Source of the DNA: Propionibacteriaceae bacterium
GTDB lineage: Bacteria > Actinomycetota > Actinomycetes > Propionibacteriales > Propionibacteriaceae
Direction of reading: 5' to 3'
Assembly: GCA_031272805.1 (NCBI GenBank)
Contig: JAISTC010000098.1
Coordinates: 1 to 40,212 of the forward strand
Length of the DNA stretch: 40,212 nucleotides
Part shown: in pieces, positions 36,742-40,212 of the stretch
Position numbering within the stretch: position 1 is the first letter of the stretch
How the letters are laid out: each line of letters starts with the position of its first letter
Notes under the pieces: generated by a model
Database searches by the model: none
The model's input: only the letters and a program-made list of their open reading frames with translations
What the model was told of the DNA's origin: nothing
Position numbers and translations under genes: made by a program

Positions 36742-38148
36742 CTAGGCGGCGGCGGCCCGCAGTTGGGCGGCCAGTGGTTCGTCGACCAGGGCTTCGATCG
36801 CCGTGCCCAGGGGGCCGTGGTCCTCGCTCAGCAGTTCGCCGCGCTTGTGGACCTGGTCCAGCAGGTCGCCGCGCGCGTAGGGGACGGTCACGGTCACGCG
36901 GGTCCGCGGCCGCGGCAGCCGGTCCGCCAGGCGCCGGCGCAGCGCGTCGATCCCCTCCCCCGTCGTGGCCGAGACGACGAGGGCGTCCGGGTGGCGGGTC
37001 AGCAGCGCGGCCAGGACCGCCGGGTCCGCCACGTCGGCCTTGTTGAACACGAGTTGCTCCGGGACCTCGCCCGCGCCGATGTCGCCCAGGACGGTCCGGA
37101 CTGCGTCGATCTGGCCCTGCGGGTCGGCGTCGGCGCCGTCCACGACGTGGAGCAGCAGGTGGGCGCCCGCCGCCTCCTCCAGGGTCGAGCGGAAGGCCTC
37201 GATGAGGTCGTGGGGCAGGTGGCGGATGAAGCCGACCGTGTCCGTCAGCGTGTACTCGCGGCCGTCGGCCGTCTCGGTCCGCCGCGTCGTCGGGTCGAGC
37301 GTGGCGAACAGGGCGTCCTCGACCAGCACGCCCGCGCCGGTCAGCCGGTTGAGCAGGGAGCTCTTGCCCGCGTTGGTGTAGCCGACGAGGGCGACCGACG
37401 GCACGAGGTGGCGGTGGCGTTCCTGGCGGCGCACGTCCCGCGTGACGCCGCGTTCCTTCAACTGGGCGCGGAGCCGGGCGATGCGCGCGTTGATGCGCCG
37501 CCGGTCGGTCTCCAGCTTCGTCTCGCCGGGGCCGCGGCCGCCGATGCCCGCGCCGCCCGACGCCCGGCCGCCGACCTGGCGCGACAGGTTGCCGCCCCAG
37601 CCGCGCAGCCGCTGGCGCAGGTACTGGAGCTGCGCCAGCTCGACCTGGGCCTGGCCCTCGGAGCTCTTGGCGTGTTGGGCGAAGATGTCGAGGATGAGGG
37701 CCGTCCGGTCGACGACCTTGACCTGGACCTTGTCCTCCAGGTTGCGGAGCTGCGCCGGGGTCAGCTCACCGTCGCAGATGACCGTGTCGGCGCCCTCGGC
37801 CGCGACCACCCGCGCCAGCTCCTCGACCTTGCCGCGGCCGATGAACGTCGCCGGGTCGGGCGCCTGGCGGCGCTGGACCAGCCCGGCCAGGACCTCCGAG
37901 CCCGCCGTCTCCGCCAGCAGCGCCAGCTCGGCCAGCGACTGGTCGACCTCGGCCTCCGTCTGGGACTTCAGGCCGACGGCGACGAGCACGACGCGCTCCA
38001 GGCGCAGCCGGCGGTACTCGACCTCGGTGACGTCCTCGAGCTCGGTGCGCAGGCCTGCCACCCGGCGCAGCGACAGCCGGTCTTCGAGGTCGAGCTGGCC
38101 GGCGTCCGGTTCGGGGTCGGGGTCGGCGATGCGGAAATCGGTAGTCAT
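36742..38148 (-). CDS. hflX: GTPase HflX
   Basis: 468 residues. A ribosome-associated GTPase that splits stalled or stressed 70S ribosomes. The N-terminal HflX domain (ETAGSEVLAGLVQRRQAPDPATFIGRGKVEEL) and coiled linker (QVELAQLQYLRQRLRGWG, GGRGPGETKLETDRR) precede the G domain: G1 VGYTNAGKSSLLNRL (~256), G3 DTVGFI, G4 NKAD, G5 SATTGEG. Third gene of miaA-dapF-hflX, 21 nt after dapF. Only a weak purine tract stands before the ATG. Confidence 0.95.
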   Translation of the reverse strand: MTTDFRIADPDPEPDAGQLDLEDRLSLRRVAGLRTELEDVTEVEYRRLRLERVVLVAVGLKSQTEAEVDQSLAELALLAETAGSEVLAGLVQRRQAPDPATFIGRGKVEELARVVAAEGADTVICDGELTPAQLRNLEDKVQVKVVDRTALILDIFAQHAKSSEGQAQVELAQLQYLRQRLRGWGGNLSRQVGGRASGGAGIGGRGPGETKLETDRRRINARIARLRAQLKERGVTRDVRRQERHRHLVPSVALVGYTNAGKSSLLNRLTGAGVLVEDALFATLDPTTRRTETADGREYTLTDTVGFIRHLPHDLIEAFRSTLEEAAGAHLLLHVVDGADADPQGQIDAVRTVLGDIGAGEVPEQLVFNKADVADPAVLAALLTRHPDALVVSATTGEGIDALRRRLADRLPRPRTRVTVTVPYARGDLLDQVHKRGELLSEDHGPLGTAIEALVDEPLAAQLRAAAA

Positions 38149-38169
38149 CAGGGTCTTAGCATGTCACGC

Positions 38170-39000
38170 TCAGTCGCAGGGCAGCGTCACGGTGCCGTGG
38201 AGGACGATCTCGGCGGGGCCGGTCAGGTGGGCCACGCCCGCGTCGTCGAGGCGGACGGTCAGCGAGCCGCCGGGCACGGTCACGCGGACGCGGCCGGCCG
38301 CCGCGCCGACGCGGCTGAGGTGGTCGAAGGCCGCGGCGACGACGCCGGTGCCGCAGGACTTGGTCTCGCCCACACCCCGCTCCCAGACGCGCAGTTGCAG
38401 GTGGGACGAGTCGATCGGGAAGACGAACTCGGCGTTGGCGCCCTCCGGGAACACCGCGGCGGGGTACTCGGGCGCCACGGCCAGGTCGAGGGAGGCCAAC
38501 TCCGCGTCGCCGCCCAGCCAGACGACCGCGTGGGGGTTGCCGACGTTGACCGCGGAGGCCGTCCAGTCGCGGCCGGAGGCGTGGATGACGGTGGGCTCGG
38601 CGTCACGCCGGGGCCGCCCCAGCGTGACGGTGATGCGGCCGTCGCGCTCGACCGTGGCGTGGACGAGGCCGGCGCGCGTGGCGATGTCGACGTGGTCGCC
38701 GTTGGCGAGGTTCTCGTCCAGGAGGTAGCGGACGAAGACGCGAGCGCCGTTGCCGCACATCTCGGAGATCGAGCCGTCGGCGTTGCGGTAGTCCATGAAC
38801 CAGAGTTCGGGGTCGCCGTCCCACTCGGAGAAGTGCTCGGCCCGCGTGACGCGGAGCAAGCCGTCGCCGCCGACGGCGCGGCGCCGGTCGCAGAGGAAGC
38901 GGACGTCGTCGGCCGTCGGGCTGAGCAAGGCGTGGCGGTCCTGCAGGATGACGAAGTCGTTGAGGGTGCCGTGGCCTTTGGCGATCGACCAGGTGCGCAT
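38170..39000 (-). CDS. dapF: Diaminopimelate epimerase
   Basis: 276 residues. Converts LL- to meso-diaminopimelate for lysine and peptidoglycan, so the organism is expected to use meso-DAP or lysine made from it. Both catalytic cysteines are present, EMCGNGARVF (~81) and KSCGTGVVAAA (~216), with the N-terminal KGHGTLNDFV. The ATG at 39000 follows GAGGAGG at ~9 nt; the longer frame lacks such support. It follows miaA by 54 nt. Confidence 0.95.
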   Translation of the reverse strand: MRTWSIAKGHGTLNDFVILQDRHALLSPTADDVRFLCDRRRAVGGDGLLRVTRAEHFSEWDGDPELWFMDYRNADGSISEMCGNGARVFVRYLLDENLANGDHVDIATRAGLVHATVERDGRITVTLGRPRRDAEPTVIHASGRDWTASAVNVGNPHAVVWLGGDAELASLDLAVAPEYPAAVFPEGANAEFVFPIDSSHLQLRVWERGVGETKSCGTGVVAAAFDHLSRVGAAAGRVRVTVPGGSLTVRLDDAGVAHLTGPAEIVLHGTVTLPCD

Positions 39001-39054
39001 GGTGGGGGACCTCCTCATCGACGCGGGGGGCGGACTACAGCGGATTCGACGAGG

Positions 39055-39990
39055 TCACTCTACCCGGCGCGACAAGCCGGGCAACAGGGCTGCGAGCGCC
39101 GCCGCGGCGGGCGGCGGCTCGGCCGGCAGCCACGTGATCCGCGGGTCGCGCCGCCACCACGCCAGTTGCCGCCGGGAGAACTGGCGGGTGCGGAGCGCGA
39201 TGAGCTCCTTGGCCTGGGTTTCGGTCAGTTTGCCGTCGAGAAAGTCGATGGTCTGGCGGTAGCCGATGGCCTTGGCGGCGGTCGGCGCGTCGCGCAGCCC
39301 GTCGGCCAACAGCGATTGGACCTCGCCGGGCAGGCCATTGGCCCACATGGCGTCGACCCGGGCCGTGATCCGGGCGTCCATCCGGGCGCGGTCCAGGGCG
39401 AGGCCAACCTGGACGACGCCGTCGAGCTCGTAGGTGGGCTCGGGCAGGGTGGAGCGGAAGGATCCCGTGACGGCGATGACCTCGAGGGCGCGGACGATGC
39501 GGCGGCCGTTGGCCGGCTGGATGCCGGCGGCGGCGGCCGGGTCGAGGGCCTGGAGGCGGGCGTAGAGGGGGGCGGGGCCGAGGGCGGCCAGTTCCTCCTC
39601 CAGGGCCGCCCGAGTGGCGGGGTCGGAGGGCGGGAACTCGAACCGGTCCGTGATGGCGCGGAGGTAGAGGGCGGAACCGCCGACGACGATCGGCTGGACG
39701 CCGTCACGCCGGCAGTCGGCGATGGCGGCCCTGGCCGCCCGCTGGAACTCGGCCACGGACGCGGGCTCGGTCAGCTCCATCGTGTCGACCAGGTAGTGCG
39801 GCACCTCGGCCCGCTCGGCGGGGCTCGGCTTGGCCGTGCCGATGTCCATCCCCCGGTAGACCAGCATGGAGTCGGCGTTGACGATGGCGGCCGGTTGGCC
39901 GCGGGCCATCAGCCAGCGGGCCACGCGCAGGGCCAGGTCGGACTTGCCGGACGCCGTCGGCCCGAGCAGGACCAGCACGCCGAGAGTCAT
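39055..39990 (-). CDS. miaA: tRNA dimethylallyltransferase
   Basis: 311 residues. Transfers a dimethylallyl group to A37 of tRNAs reading UNN codons; the donor is downstream of ispG's pathway. P-loop GPTASGKS (~10-17), NADSMLVYRGMDIGTAKP, VVGGSALYLRAI, NGRRIVRALEV, and RTRQFSRRQLAWWRRD are present. The ATG is preceded by GATAAT with a 6-nt spacer and no Shine-Dalgarno, so the miaA-dapF-hflX message is probably leaderless. Confidence 0.95.
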   Translation of the reverse strand: MTLGVLVLLGPTASGKSDLALRVARWLMARGQPAAIVNADSMLVYRGMDIGTAKPSPAERAEVPHYLVDTMELTEPASVAEFQRAARAAIADCRRDGVQPIVVGGSALYLRAITDRFEFPPSDPATRAALEEELAALGPAPLYARLQALDPAAAAGIQPANGRRIVRALEVIAVTGSFRSTLPEPTYELDGVVQVGLALDRARMDARITARVDAMWANGLPGEVQSLLADGLRDAPTAAKAIGYRQTIDFLDGKLTETQAKELIALRTRQFSRRQLAWWRRDPRITWLPAEPPPAAAALAALLPGLSRRVE

Positions 39991-39996
39991 GTGGTC

Positions 39997-40002
39997 ATTA
40001 TC
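39997..40002 (-). promoter_or_regulatory. -10 element for leaderless miaA operon
   Basis: GATAAT on the minus strand (five of six bases of TATAAT), 6-nt spacer (GACCAC), ATG. Confidence 0.5.
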
Positions 40003-40065
40003 CCGGACCACGGAGCGGGCCCGGTTTCGTGACATTCGCCACAGTGTTTGGTAGAAACGGTGCCA

Positions 40066-40080
40066 GCACCAAACTGGTGC
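40066..40080. promoter_or_regulatory. Inverted repeat in the miaA/MT0933-like divergent gap
   Basis: GCACCA-AAC-TGGTGC is a perfect 6-bp palindrome with a 3-nt centre, placed between the two divergent genes. It could be an operator for the plus-strand gene; no regulator is assigned. Confidence 0.35.
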
Positions 40081-40125
40081 CCGGACCGGCGCCACGGCGC
40101 CACGACAGAAAGGAGGTGGCCGCGC

Positions 40126-40212
40126 ATGGGCTTAGCTGACCAACTCAGTGACGCACTGTCGGGGCATGCCGACGAGATCAAAGCCGGAATCGAGAAGGCG
40201 GGTGATCTCGTC
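40126..40212 (+). CDS. MT0933/Rv0909-type small protein, truncated by window end
   Basis: Only 29 codons are visible (MGLADQLSDALSGHADEIKA...GDLV). The pattern of short amphipathic helix, Gly, and KAGDL matches the small actinobacterial family named after the putative antitoxin MT0933/Rv0909. The partner, if any, would lie beyond the window. The Shine-Dalgarno is extreme: AGAAAGGAGGTG, 12 nt complementary to the standard 16S 3' end, 7 nt before the ATG. A TTA codon follows at position 3, rare in this G+C-rich DNA. High expression is expected from the ribosome site. Confidence 0.6.
   Translation, partial: MGLADQLSDALSGHADEIKAGIEKAGDLV

Noticed and set aside
36142-40032. A 1296-residue open frame on the plus strand, antisense to miaA, dapF and hflX
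   Set aside because: Frame-shadow of G+C-rich genes: Arg/Gly/Ala/Val-rich low-complexity product, no domain, while the opposite strand carries three textbook genes with starts and motifs.

Overview
The window is about 70% G+C and carries 36 protein genes packed at close to 95% coding density. Gene content and order point to an actinobacterium: an mihF-type integration host factor sits between pyrF and gmk; rpoZ, priA, fmt, rsmB and rpe are in line; miaA-dapF-hflX form one unit; ispG is followed by a DUF4081/GNAT gene; and the last gene is an MT0933-type small protein. A class 1B dihydroorotate dehydrogenase (pyrK-pyrD) and an anaerobe-type fused alpha/beta E1 hint at a facultative or anaerobic lineage. 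I cannot name the genus. No rRNA, tRNA, CRISPR array, prophage or insertion sequence is visible.

Layout. (1) 1-4212, minus strand: a three-gene 2-oxoacid-dehydrogenase-like operon (E2-like scaffold, E3-like flavoprotein, fused E1) whose redox and acyl-carrier residues are missing. (2) 4339-14152, minus: DUF885 hydrolase, thrC, rpe, rsmB, fmt, priA, rpoZ, gmk, mihF. (3) 14231-21198, minus: pyrimidine operon carA-carB-pyrK-pyrD-pyrF with overlapping junctions. (4) 21415-22196, plus: a two-gene toxin-antitoxin-like module with a palindromic operator-promoter. (5) 22193-28297: M19 dipeptidase, MFS exporter, NUDIX-NYN fusion, four-helix membrane protein, secreted coiled-coil/M15-like protein, CorA. 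(6) 28322-34165: proS, an ABC-2 exporter pair, DUF4081-GNAT, ispG. (7) 34269-36694, plus: DUF6394 membrane protein plus a K+-channel-like protein with two RCK domains. (8) 36742-39990, minus: miaA-dapF-hflX, then a divergent MT0933-like gene cut by the window edge.

Two themes cut across the window. First, ten genes have a -10-like hexamer (nine match TAnnnT; miaA has GATAAT) ending 6-8 nt before the start codon and no usable Shine-Dalgarno, so they are probably translated from leaderless mRNAs. Several lie inside apparent operons (gmk, fmt, rpe, thrC), which suggests that these clusters carry internal promoters. Second, an interspersed palindromic repeat of the type that encodes HPERSEGS has landed at the carB/pyrK junction and, as a decayed copy, at pyrD/pyrF. 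In both places it was absorbed into coding sequence.

The strongest candidate for something undescribed is the 1-4212 operon. The E3-like protein has Ser and Pro where the redox disulfide cysteines belong. The E2-like protein has Gln at the lipoyl-lysine position, keeps a subunit-binding domain, lacks the acyltransferase domain and ends in an unfamiliar domain. The E1 keeps most ThDP-site residues. All three frames are open, which argues for a repurposed, lipoate-free complex rather than simple decay.
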